Under the pieces are notes generated by a model that saw only the letters and a list, made by a program, of their open reading frames with translations, ran no database searches and was not told the DNA's origin. This document shows positions 42,622-52,100 of a stretch of 64,000 bases of DNA, one piece after another. Made by a program: the position numbers and the translations under genes. The number at the start of each line of letters is the position of its first letter. Position 1 is the stretch's first letter. The stretch comes from Salsipaludibacter albus (GTDB taxonomy: Bacteria > Actinomycetota > Nitriliruptoria > Nitriliruptorales > Nitriliruptoraceae), in assembly GCF_019798055.1 (NCBI RefSeq), contig NZ_JAHOPH010000010.1, forward strand, positions 62,001 to 126,000, given 5' to 3'.

Positions 42622-43757
42622 GCTGCTGCCTCGGCGAGGCCGGCCCGGCCGTGGATGCGGTCGGGGACCACCCGGATCGCGGTCCAGCCATCGCCGGAGG
42701 TCACCATGGACCTGGCCTGCTCGGCGCCGAGGTGTCGCGCTGCCATCCGACGGCGCAGGCCGTCCAGCCCACCGTCGACGAGCCGGTCCACCTCGTCCGT
42801 CGTGACCGGCTCGGCCCAGCCCGTCACGAAGACCCGGCGCAGGGCGGGCCACGGCTCCTCGACGTTCAGGGACACGTGGCTGCCGGTGCCGACGTAGCCC
42901 GCCCAGGACGCGCCCGGGGAGGCGGTCAGCCACATCGACTCGCCGTCCCAGTCGAACCACAACGGCACGACGTGGGGGGTGCCGTCTTCGCGCAGGCAGG
43001 CGAGCTGGGCACCGTGGCGACCGCGCAGCAACTCCTCGACCTCGTCGGGTGCCAGCGGTCGGCCGGGCTCGAGGTGTTCGCTGCGGGACGCCGCCCCCCA
43101 TGGCTGCCACCGGGGCGCGCCCAGTCGGAGGGACACGGCGATCGCCAGGTCGCGCACCACGCGTGCCACCGCGGCCAGGTGGTCGTCGTCGGCCCGCTGG
43201 CGGGGGACCCCCACGACAACGGCGGCGATGGGGAGGTGGCCGTCCCGGCAGATCGGTGCGGCGATCTCGACTGCCTCGTCGCCGACGACCCGTGCGACCG
43301 CGTCGTCGTCCAGGCCGTCGGGAGCGCAGGCGCGGGCGTCCGCCCCGCCGTCCCCGCGCTCCTGGCCCACCCCGTAGGCGCATCGGACGGGCCGGTCGGG
43401 TTCGTGGACGGCGATGACCAGGCGGCTCGATCCGGCCGGCCGCACGAGCGCGACGGTCTCGTCGACCCGGAGGTCGGCCAGCACGTCGTCCAGGGCCGTG
43501 CGGAGCGCGTCGTCGTCCTGTTCGAGGGGCGGCGCCACCCGGCGCAGGCCCGGCCCGACCCGGTAGCGCCCGGCGGGGTCCTGGGCCAGCCAGGAGCGGT
43601 CCTTCAGGGTGTTGAGCAGGGCGAACAGTCCCGAGCGCGATCCGTCGACCACGTCCTCGAGCTGTCCGGACGTCAGCCCGTCCCGGGCGTCCCCGACGGC
43701 CTCCAGCAGGTCGATCGCCCGCGCCACCGCGGGCACGTGTCGTCCGTAGGTGCCCAC
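42618..43757 (-). CDS. IclR-type regulator fused to a pyridoxamine-phosphate-oxidase-like domain
   Basis: 379 aa from the GTG at 43757, chosen for its purine-rich RBS (GAGAGGTGGGAG) and because IclR proteins start like VPAVARAIDLLEAVGDARDGL; GTG 43805 is an alternative 16 codons longer. Residues about 1-210 hold an IclR winged helix and ligand domain. The C-terminal roughly 150 residues are a split-barrel flavin-like domain of the PNPOx family (LLRGRHGAQLACLREDGTPHVVPLWFDWDGESMWLTA). I have not met this fusion as a common architecture. It heads the importer operon (overlap with ATPase) and probably senses the imported compound, maybe via a flavin or B6-like cofactor. Confidence 0.8.
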   Translation of the reverse strand: MGTYGRHVPAVARAIDLLEAVGDARDGLTSGQLEDVVDGSRSGLFALLNTLKDRSWLAQDPAGRYRVGPGLRRVAPPLEQDDDALRTALDDVLADLRVDETVALVRPAGSSRLVIAVHEPDRPVRCAYGVGQERGDGGADARACAPDGLDDDAVARVVGDEAVEIAAPICRDGHLPIAAVVVGVPRQRADDDHLAAVARVVRDLAIAVSLRLGAPRWQPWGAASRSEHLEPGRPLAPDEVEELLRGRHGAQLACLREDGTPHVVPLWFDWDGESMWLTASPGASWAGYVGTGSHVSLNVEEPWPALRRVFVTGWAEPVTTDEVDRLVDGGLDGLRRRMAARHLGAEQARSMVTSGDGWTAIRVVPDRIHGRAGLAEAAA

Positions 43758-44069
43758 CCGCTCCCACCTCTCCGAGTCGGTGCGAACCACGGGAAGTCCA
43801 TCCACGTGGACCGCTGTCCAGCATGGCGATCAAGCCTATCCCCGTCGGCGAGGCACGGTCCGGGATGTGAATCACGCCCCCGGCCGAGGACGTTTGCGTG
43901 CGCTGGTCGCGCACAACGTCGTGGCCCCCCACCGGCGGTGACGGCACATGGAACGACACCGACTACAGTCGCAGAAGTTCGATCGAGCCCGTCGTCGTGA
44001 CGGGACGATCGGTCGGCTGTAGGGGCACGCCACACCGGACGCTCGCGTCCGCACGAGGGGGAAACTCTG
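43758..44069. promoter_or_regulatory. divergent spacer before the IclR-type gene and the first surface-protein gene
   Basis: 312 bp. On the minus strand TAGGCT at 43833-43838 is a possible -10 for the IclR-type gene. On the plus strand TGACGG (43939-43944) and TACAGT (43964-43969), 19 bp apart, are weak promoter-like boxes for the surface-protein gene, whose RBS GAGGGG lies before ATG 44070. No riboswitch motif or gene was seen. Confidence 0.35.
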
Positions 44070-47000
44070 ATGACGTCTCAAACTGCATCGATTTCGACCA
44101 GCACGCGCCTGTGGATCATCCTGGCCGCGGCCCTGCTGGTCATCGTGGCCCCGGGGCTCGCGTTCAGCCTCGCCGCCAACGCGGACGAGGCCGCGACCGC
44201 CGAGGAGGCCGCCGCCGAGGAGGAGGCTGCCGAGGAGGCGGCGTCCGCCGCTCGGTCGGCCGCGCCCGCCGAGGAGCCGGTGGAGGAGGTCGAGTCCGCC
44301 CCCGCCGAGGAGAAGGCTCCGGCCGAGGAGAAGGCCGCCGAAGAAGAGTCGGCCAAGGACGAGTCGGCCGCTGAGGACGAGGCTGCGGCGGAAGAAGAGT
44401 CTGCCGAGGAGGGTGAATCCTCGTCGGACCAGACGTCGTCGGAGGACGAGGCCGCCGAGGCCGTCGGAATCGAAGAGGAGGCGGTCGAGGAGGCCGTCGC
44501 GTCCCTGCTGACCCTGACCCCCGAGGCCAACTGCCCCCTGACCGGTGGTACCGGCTCCGGGCTCGCGGCTGGTTTCTCCATCGACGGCAACTGCGGCATC
44601 GACCCAGACGACCCCGGCGACACGAACACCGACTGGGACAGCGCCGTGGTGGGTGACCAGCCGGTCTTCATCGACGGGCTCGACGACGCCACCCAGTACG
44701 GCAACGGCGCGTCGGAGAACGACGATCCCCTGACCTGGGGAACCTCGAATGCGACCGCGTCCGGCCAGGCCGACATCGACCAGGTCTATGCCTGGGGCAC
44801 GACCATCGACGGCCAACTCTGGGGCTACCTCGGGTTCACCCGCGGTCCGGTCACGGGCAGCATCGGCTACACCGTCGAGCTCAACCAGTTGCCGAACGTC
44901 ATCGCCCCCTCCGGCGCGAGCGTCCCGAACCGCTCGGTCGGGGACCTGCGCTTCAACTTCACGCAGGGTGGCAACGACGAGCTCTTCCTGGAGCAGGTCG
45001 ACCGCTGGGACGGCGACTCGTGGGTTGACGCGTCGGCCGACATCGACGCGAGCACGTTCTTCTCCGGCGTCAGCACTGGCAAGCAGTTCGTGGAGATCGC
45101 CCTGAACATCACCGGGCTGCTCGACATCGCCCCCGGCTGCCCGCCGGCTGCCGACTTCGCCCAGCTCAACATCCGGTCGCGCCAGGCCGACCAGCTGAAC
45201 TCGGCCATGAAGGACTACGCCCAGACGCTGTTCGAGATCGAGAACACCTGCACGGCACTCGAGGTCACCAAGAACGTCGAGGGCGTGGCGGGTGACTGGG
45301 GTCCGTTCCAGTTCGAGCTCGAGGGTCCCGACGGGACCGAGGGCTTCTCGCTCGACAGCGACAGCCCCTCGATCGTGTTCGACGAGCTGAGCCCGGGTGA
45401 CGAGTACACGCTCACCGAGACTCCGGTGGAGGGCTACATCGCCGGCGACCTCGAGTGCACGTTCAACGGGGAACCGTTCGGTGACACGGACGGCACCTCG
45501 GTGACGTTCACCGCGCCGTCGGGCGACGGTGACAACACCACCATCGAGATCGAGTGCGAGATCACCAACACGGCGATCCCGTCCGAGGTGGAGGTGACCA
45601 AGACGGTCGCGGGTGTCGACGACTCCTTCGAGTGGGACTTCGAGTTCACGATCACGCCGGACGCGACGCCGGCCGGTGCGCAGACGGCGTCGGGGACGGG
45701 TGACGGTTCGGCCACGGTGACGTGGACCGACCTGGTGCCCGGCGAGGAGTACACGATCGCCGAGACCGCGGTCGAGGGCTTCGAGGCGGGGACGTTGGTG
45801 TGTGAGGATGCCGAGGGCAGTGTGGACACCGACGGTGTCGACGACGCGTCGGTGACCTTCATCGCCCCGTTGGGTGGCGAAGGTGTCGAGATCGTCTGTT
45901 CGATCACCAACACCGCGATCCCGTCGGAGGTCGAGGTGACCAAGACGGTCGCGGGTGTCGCCGACTCCTTCGAGTGGGACTTCGAGTTCACGATCACCCC
46001 GGACGCGACCCCCGCGGGTCCGCAGACGGCGTCGGGGACGGGTGACGGTTCGGCCACGGTGACGTGGACCGACCTGGTGCCCGGCGAGGAGTACACGATC
46101 GCCGAGACCGCGGTCGAGGGCTTCGAGGCGGGGACGTTGGTGTGTGAGGATGCCGAGGGCAGTGTGGACACCGACGGTGTCGACGACGCGTCGGTGACCT
46201 TCATCGCCCCGTTGGGTGGTGACGGCGTGGAGATCGTCTGTTCGATCACCAACACGCCCATCTCGTCGGAGGTCGAGGTGACCAAGACGGTCGCGGGTGT
46301 CGCTGACTCCTTCGAGTGGGACTTCGAGTTCACGATCACCCCGGACGCGACGCCTGCCGGTGCGCAGACGGCGTCGGGGACGGGTGACGGTTCGGCCACG
46401 GTCGGCTGGACCGACCTGGTGCCCGGCGAGGAGTACACGATCACCGAGGCCACGGTCGACGGCTTCGAGGCCGGCGACCTCGAGTGCGAGTTCGACGGCG
46501 AGGCCTTCGGCGAGACCGATGGCGCGTCGGTGACCTTCGTCGCGCCGCTGGGCGGCGAGGGTGTCGAGGTGACCTGTGAGATCACCAACACCGCGATCCC
46601 GGCCGACGTCGAGGTCACCAAGACCGTCGACGGCGTGGCGGACGACTTCGCGTGGTCGTTCGACTTCACCATCACGCCGACCCCGGACGGCGAGACATCG
46701 CCGCAGTCGGCATCCGGGTCGGGCAACACCTCGGACAGCGTGGCCTGGGGGAACCTGGTCCCGGGCGAGCAGTACACCATCACCGAGGTCGAGCAGGCCG
46801 GATACGAGGCCCAGGTGCTGGAGTGCGACGTCGAGGATCTCGATGGTGAGGCAGATGCATCCGTCACCTTCGTCGCCCCCCTGGGCGGTGAGGGGGTCGA
46901 GATCAACTGCACCCTGGTCAACGAGGCCCAGGCCGGTCAGCTGTCGATCATCAAGATCGTCTCTGGGGTGGCCGACGACTTCGCCTGGGGACCCTTCACC

Positions 47001-48770
47001 TTCCGCCTGACCCCCGACGACGGGTCCGAGCCGAGCGAGATGACGGTCGACAGCGACAATCCTGCGGCGCAGTTCGTGGACCTCGTGCCGGGCGTGAGCT
47101 ACCTGCTCGAGGAGGTCGACGTCCCGGCCGGCTATGACGCGGGTGCCATCGAGTGCTCTGTGTTCCGCGCCGACGACACGTTCGGACAGATCAGCCTTCC
47201 GTACCTGGTCCAGCCTGGGGACGACGTCGTGTGCGACGTGACGAACGTCGCGCGGCCGTCCCAGGTGACGGTGACCAAGGAGGTCGTCGGGATCGACGAG
47301 TCGCTGGACTGGGAGTTCGAGTTCACGATCAGCCCGGAGACCGACGGGGAGGACGCCACACAGACCGCCTCCGGCACCGGTGAGGGCACGTCGGTCGTGG
47401 GTTGGAACGCGCTCGTCCCGGGTGAGACCTACACGATCACCGAGACGACGGTCGGCGGCTACGACGCCGGCGACCTGACCTGCCAGCTCGGCGAGGGCGA
47501 CTTCGGCGAGAGCGACGGCGTCTCGGTGACCTTCGAGGCCCCGCTGGACCTCGATGCCGAGGGTCCGGAGATCACCTGTGGGATCACCAACACGGCGATC
47601 CCGTCCGAGGTGGACGTGACCAAGACGGTCGAGGGTGTCGCGGACGACTGGATGTGGTCGTTCGACTTCACGATCGACCCGGTGCCGGGTGAGCAGGACG
47701 CCACGCTGGCGGCCGCGGGGACGGGCGACTCGTCCGCGACCGTCGGCTGGACCGACCTGGTTCCGGGCGAGTCCTACACCATCTCGGAGACGACGCAGGC
47801 CGGGTTCGAGGCGCCCACGCTGGTGTGTGAGGGTGTCGACGACACCGACGGCGCGGACGACGCGTCCGTGACGTTCGTCGCGCCGCTCGGTGGTGAGGGG
47901 GTCGAGATCACCTGCTCGATCACCAACACCGCGCGTCCGTCGCAGGTCGAGGTGACCAAGACGGTCGTCGGCATCGCCGACGACTGGGACTGGTCGTTCG
48001 ACTTCACCATCGCCCCGGCCACGGACGACGAGGACGCCACGCAGACCGCCAGCGGCACCGGTGACGGTGACGCCACGGTCGGCTGGGACAACCTCGTCCC
48101 CGGCGAGACCTACACCATCGCCGAGACCACGATCGACGGCTTCACCGCCAGCGAGTTCGTCTGCGAGGGTCTGGACGACCTCGACGAGGACCCGACCACG
48201 GTGACCTTCGTGGCACCCCTGGACGTCGACGAGCAGGCACCCGAGGTGACCTGTTCGATCACCAACACCGCCGCACCCGGCATGCTGGAGATCGTCAAGT
48301 CGACCGTCGGTGGTGACGGCAGCTTCACCTTCGCGTTGACGCCCGAGGGCGGCGACCCGGTCAACCTGGACGTGACCACGTCCGGCGGCACCGGGAGCGT
48401 CGTCGTCAGCGACATCGTCCCGGGCACGACCTGGACGCTGTCCGAGGTCGAGCCCGGTGGAGGCTGGATCGCAGGCGACCTGACCTGCACCGTGACCCAC
48501 GTGGACGCGTCGACCGAGGACGTCGATCCGGCGATGGCCTTCACGGTCCTGCCGGGTGACGCGATCAGCTGCGCGATCACCAACACGTTGCCCCCGCCGC
48601 CGCCGCCGCCGCCGCCTCCGCCACCGCCTCCTCCGCCGCCGCCTCCGCCGATCCTGCCCCACACCGGGGTGGACCTGCCGTGGCTGGTCGCGGCCGCGAG
48701 CGTGCTGCTCCTGGCCGGCGCTGCCCTGGTGGGCGTCGGTCGCCGCGACCGTCGCCGCGAGGTCTCGTGA
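44070..48770 (+). CDS. giant repeat surface protein with LPHTG sorting signal
   Basis: 1566 aa. Signal peptide with one strong hydrophobic stretch (about 14-37), then an Ala/Glu-rich disordered zone to about 150, a unique domain of about 230 residues (IDGLDDATQYGNGASEN, EIALNITGLLDIAPGCPP), and about ten repeats of roughly 110 aa related to the CnaB/SpaA-like DUF5979 type. Each repeat starts with a Lys in a TK strand, has a Glu in YTIxE and ends in C-x-ITN, a pattern fit for Lys-Asn isopeptide bonds. Then 20 prolines, LPHTG (1529-1533), a membrane helix and a basic tail. This is sortase anchoring to the wall. No sortase gene is in the window. Probably an adhesin or stalk. Confidence 0.92.
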   Translation: MTSQTASISTSTRLWIILAAALLVIVAPGLAFSLAANADEAATAEEAAAEEEAAEEAASAARSAAPAEEPVEEVESAPAEEKAPAEEKAAEEESAKDESAAEDEAAAEEESAEEGESSSDQTSSEDEAAEAVGIEEEAVEEAVASLLTLTPEANCPLTGGTGSGLAAGFSIDGNCGIDPDDPGDTNTDWDSAVVGDQPVFIDGLDDATQYGNGASENDDPLTWGTSNATASGQADIDQVYAWGTTIDGQLWGYLGFTRGPVTGSIGYTVELNQLPNVIAPSGASVPNRSVGDLRFNFTQGGNDELFLEQVDRWDGDSWVDASADIDASTFFSGVSTGKQFVEIALNITGLLDIAPGCPPAADFAQLNIRSRQADQLNSAMKDYAQTLFEIENTCTALEVTKNVEGVAGDWGPFQFELEGPDGTEGFSLDSDSPSIVFDELSPGDEYTLTETPVEGYIAGDLECTFNGEPFGDTDGTSVTFTAPSGDGDNTTIEIECEITNTAIPSEVEVTKTVAGVDDSFEWDFEFTITPDATPAGAQTASGTGDGSATVTWTDLVPGEEYTIAETAVEGFEAGTLVCEDAEGSVDTDGVDDASVTFIAPLGGEGVEIVCSITNTAIPSEVEVTKTVAGVADSFEWDFEFTITPDATPAGPQTASGTGDGSATVTWTDLVPGEEYTIAETAVEGFEAGTLVCEDAEGSVDTDGVDDASVTFIAPLGGDGVEIVCSITNTPISSEVEVTKTVAGVADSFEWDFEFTITPDATPAGAQTASGTGDGSATVGWTDLVPGEEYTITEATVDGFEAGDLECEFDGEAFGETDGASVTFVAPLGGEGVEVTCEITNTAIPADVEVTKTVDGVADDFAWSFDFTITPTPDGETSPQSASGSGNTSDSVAWGNLVPGEQYTITEVEQAGYEAQVLECDVEDLDGEADASVTFVAPLGGEGVEINCTLVNEAQAGQLSIIKIVSGVADDFAWGPFTFRLTPDDGSEPSEMTVDSDNPAAQFVDLVPGVSYLLEEVDVPAGYDAGAIECSVFRADDTFGQISLPYLVQPGDDVVCDVTNVARPSQVTVTKEVVGIDESLDWEFEFTISPETDGEDATQTASGTGEGTSVVGWNALVPGETYTITETTVGGYDAGDLTCQLGEGDFGESDGVSVTFEAPLDLDAEGPEITCGITNTAIPSEVDVTKTVEGVADDWMWSFDFTIDPVPGEQDATLAAAGTGDSSATVGWTDLVPGESYTISETTQAGFEAPTLVCEGVDDTDGADDASVTFVAPLGGEGVEITCSITNTARPSQVEVTKTVVGIADDWDWSFDFTIAPATDDEDATQTASGTGDGDATVGWDNLVPGETYTIAETTIDGFTASEFVCEGLDDLDEDPTTVTFVAPLDVDEQAPEVTCSITNTAAPGMLEIVKSTVGGDGSFTFALTPEGGDPVNLDVTTSGGTGSVVVSDIVPGTTWTLSEVEPGGGWIAGDLTCTVTHVDASTEDVDPAMAFTVLPGDAISCAITNTLPPPPPPPPPPPPPPPPPPPPILPHTGVDLPWLVAAASVLLLAGAALVGVGRRDRRREVS
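45591..46616 (+). repeat. three 342-bp tandem repeats inside the surface-protein gene
   Basis: Units beginning GAGGTGACCA at 45591, 45933 and 46275 are 342 bp (114 codons) apart. The first two are almost identical at DNA level over their whole length; the third matches for about 170 bp and then differs. Such units recombine easily and can change the length of the protein. Confidence 0.88.
48591..48650 (+). repeat. 60-bp proline codon tract (20 Pro)
   Basis: Twenty consecutive proline codons, seven of them CCG in a row near the start, precede the LPHTG signal. Slippage could change the length; translation would need EF-P. Confidence 0.9.
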
Positions 48771-48789
48771 CCTGACGCACTGAACCGGC

Positions 48790-48826
48790 CGCGGGCCGTC
48801 GATCCGATCGGGGTCGACGGCCCGCG
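48790..48826 (+). terminator. terminator of the 1566-aa surface-protein gene
   Basis: Stem CGCGGGCCGTCGA with TCGACGGCCCGCG (13 bp) and an 11-base loop, 19 bp after the stop. Only a short TCGTCT follows. Confidence 0.8.
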
Positions 48827-48831
48827 TCGTC

Positions 48832-48866
48832 TGTGCGCACGTGCGGGACGGGTCGGCGTGCGCACA
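48832..48866. other. second hairpin in the spacer
   Basis: TGTGCGCACG pairs with CGTGCGCACA, 10 bp perfect, loop 15. The TGTGCG core recalls the hairpin repeats at 32602 and 39800. The rest of the 368-bp spacer (48771-49138) shows only promoter-like boxes. Confidence 0.65.
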
Positions 48867-48978
48867 GCGAACGCGACCTGCGAGCCCACCAGGTCGCCGA
48901 AATCGCCGCAGGAAGGAACCCCGGCGTCTGGACACCGCCATTGACCACCTCTCGTGACGTCTGGGTGTTCGTGGCTGG

Positions 48979-49006
48979 TTGCGAGGGCGAGGACGACGGC
49001 TAAGTT
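48979..49006 (+). promoter_or_regulatory. candidate promoter of the 2801-aa gene
   Basis: TTGCGA (48979-48984) and TAAGTT (49001-49006) with 16 bp between them fit a sigma-70 type promoter, 133 bp before the ATG at 49139. Confidence 0.4.
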
Positions 49007-49138
49007 CGTGTCGGACTACCGGGTCGTGGCCGACTCGACGGGGCGGTCGCGCCTCTCGTGCCCACGGCACAGCGTGTTTCACGCGGGTGGTCCATGCGTG
49101 CTTGTTGTTGCGCCGGGTCGCCGGCCGGAGGGGAACAC

Positions 49139-52100
49139 ATGAAGACCACCGCGGAGATCAGCCCGTTCCGACGCCGCCTCGTCCTGTGGCTCGCGTTGCT
49201 CGTGGGACTCGTGATCCCTGCCGTCGCCTACACCACATGGGCGGAGGCGGCCCTGCCAGGCCACACCGCCCCGGGCGAGTTCACCAAGTTCGAGATCGAC
49301 GGCAACATCGCGGGCGCCAATGACTGGGCTGGGGGCGGCTACGGCCCGTACACGACGCCGCAGAATCGTCCGTCGACGGGGACGATCGGGTTCACCGAGG
49401 CGGTCGACGCCTGCGAGGTCGGGACCGAGGACGGCTGGGCGGGGGCGCTCGAGGGCCAGCCCTTCCCGTGGACCGTCGAGACCGAGAGCATGCCTCGCAA
49501 GACCGACATCTGTGAGTTCGGCGCGGCCTACGAGATCGTCGACGTGGATGGCGAGTACCACTACGTGCTGTACGGCTACGCCGCCCGGGCTGCGGACGCC
49601 ACTGGTGACCAGTCGCTGTTCTTCCTCCTCGACCGACCGGGCCAGGCGGTCGGCGACATCATCCTGGAGTACGACTTCGACCCGTCCGGGTCGAGCCAGC
49701 CGACCGAGTTGCGCTGGGACGGCTCGGACTGGGCCTCGTCGACGCTGTCGGCCGGTGTCCAGGAGGGCGTCGGACCGAACCCCTTCGTCCCGGGCGCGAA
49801 CCCCGAGACCTTCGTCGAGTTCGCCATCGACCTGACGGCCAACGAGATCTTCCCGCCGGTCGTCGGCGGTGTCGAGCAGTGCATCACCTTCGTGGCCACC
49901 GGCTTCGCCACGAACAACTCGAACAGCCTCAACTCGCAGTTGAAGGACCGCGCGGCCTTCCCGGGTGACCAGGCCGTCACCAACTGCACCGAGATCACCA
50001 TCAGCAAGGAGGCGAACGTCGACGCGCCAGGCGTCGAGTTCCTCTACGAGCTGGACCAGGCGGACGGCGAGACGGTCCACGACGGCACGCTCGACCCGCC
50101 GGATGGCGTCACTGACCTGGACGGGGGGCCGAACGGCATCGCGGCGAACATCGAGGTCGGGGAGTCCCACCTGTGGCAGAACGTCATCGCCGAGCCCGAC
50201 TACCAGCTCCAGGAGGCCGTCCCCGACGGCTGGGACCTGGTGGACATCACCTGCACCTGGTACGACCCGTTCCTGGAGACGACGCGTACCGAGGTCGTCA
50301 CGACCGGTCCGGACGATGCGAACACGATCGAGCAGACGTTCCAGATCCCGCCCCCGACGGTCGACAACGGCGTCAAGACGTCGTGTGTCATCACGAACGA
50401 GACGTCCGGCCTGGTGATCGCCAAGGCCGGTGAGGGCGCCGAAGGCAGCGAGTTCACCTTCAGCGCCTCGCCCTCGCCCGAGGGCAACTACGTCGTGCCG
50501 CTGAATGGCGACACGGGCGTGATCGCCTACGACCCGGGCACGGACGTCACCATCGAGGAGACCGCACTGCCCGACACCGAGCCCGGCTGGGTCTACCAGG
50601 GCGCCGAGTGCCTCAGCGACGCCGAGGGCGCCGAGCCGGTCCTGTTCGACGTCGGCGAGACCGTCGAGGTCACGACCGTCGGTGGTGAGGTCATCACCTG
50701 CACCTTCACGAACAACCAGCAGGGCCAGATCAACGTGGCGAAGGAGGGTCAGCCAGCCGATGGGGGACCGTTCGGCTTCGACACCAACTACGACGACAAC
50801 ACGGTCGACCCTGACGGCAGCGAGGACTTCTCGCTCACCATCGATGGCCCTGCCAACAACTCCGACGACCTCGCGCCGGGTGAGTACACGATCGTCGAAC
50901 TGCTCGACGAGGCCAACCTGACGCAGGACCCCGACTACACCCTGGGCGACGTGGCCTGCGAGATCACGACCACCGGCACCGGCGACTCGACCTTCACCAC
51001 GTCCGTCGACGACGCCAACGCGGTGGTCGACCTCGCCGCTGGCGACATCGTCGACTGCACGTTCACCAACGTCCAGGCCGGTCGCCTGATCGTGGTCAAG
51101 GAAACCGATTTCGCCGACGACACCTTCGAGTTCAGCGGTGCGGTCTCGGGCACCATCACGACCTTCAACGGCGCCACGGACGACGGCGACGAGCTGATGG
51201 CCGATCTCGCCCCGGACACCGACTACACCGTCGACGAGACGGTCCCGGCCGGCTGGGACGCGACCGGCGCGACGTGTGACAACGGGTCGGGCACGTTCAC
51301 CGACGGCGACGCCGTCGCCGGCCTGTCCGACATCGAGATCACCGCGGGCGACACGGTCACCTGCACCTTCACCAACGAGCGCGAGACCGCCAACCTCACG
51401 CTGACGAAGCAATGGGGTCCCGACGCCGTGCCGGACGACACCGTCGAGCTGACCGCGACCGGCGACGACCCGCAGACCGCCGGTCCCGCCGAAGGGGACT
51501 CCACCGTCGGTGGCGCGACCAACGACGCCGTGCTGACCGTGTACCCGGGCGAAGTCGTGACGCTCGAGGAGGCCTTCGGGGACAACGTGGCCGACTACGA
51601 GGCCCTGCTCGGGTGCGACCCGGGCGACGCCGGCACGCTCGACTACACCGAGGGCGACCTGTCCGGCACGTTCACCGTCCCCGACGACGACCCGGTCGAC
51701 GTCACCTGCACGTTCGTCAACGAGCGCCTGCGCGCCGAGCTGACCCTGGAGAAGGAATGGGTCGACGGCTTCGGCGGTGACACGGCGGAGATCACCGCGG
51801 ACGGTTCCGACAGCGGGACCACGACGTCCACCGCGCCAGACGGCGCGTCGGTCACCATCGACGTGCTCTCGGGCGAGGTCGTCGACCTCAGCGAGGTGCT
51901 CGGCGACAACACCGGGACGTACACGACGACGCTGGAGTGCACCGACGAGGACGGCCTGAACTACGTCGAGGGCGAGCTGGACGGGACCTACGAGGTCCCG
52001 ATGGTCCCCGAGAACGTCACCTGCACCTTCACCAACACCCGCACCTCGACGACCCTCACCCTGGACAAGTCCTGGACGAACCCGGCGGACGGTGACAGCG

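Noticed and set aside
43758-44069. Second TPP riboswitch before the NMT1-type importer
   Set aside because: No CTGAGA or ACCTGA core in either strand.
43872-49082. A 1736-codon minus-strand frame opposite the first surface protein gene
   Set aside because: Same reason; the plus strand has a signal peptide, repeats and LPHTG.
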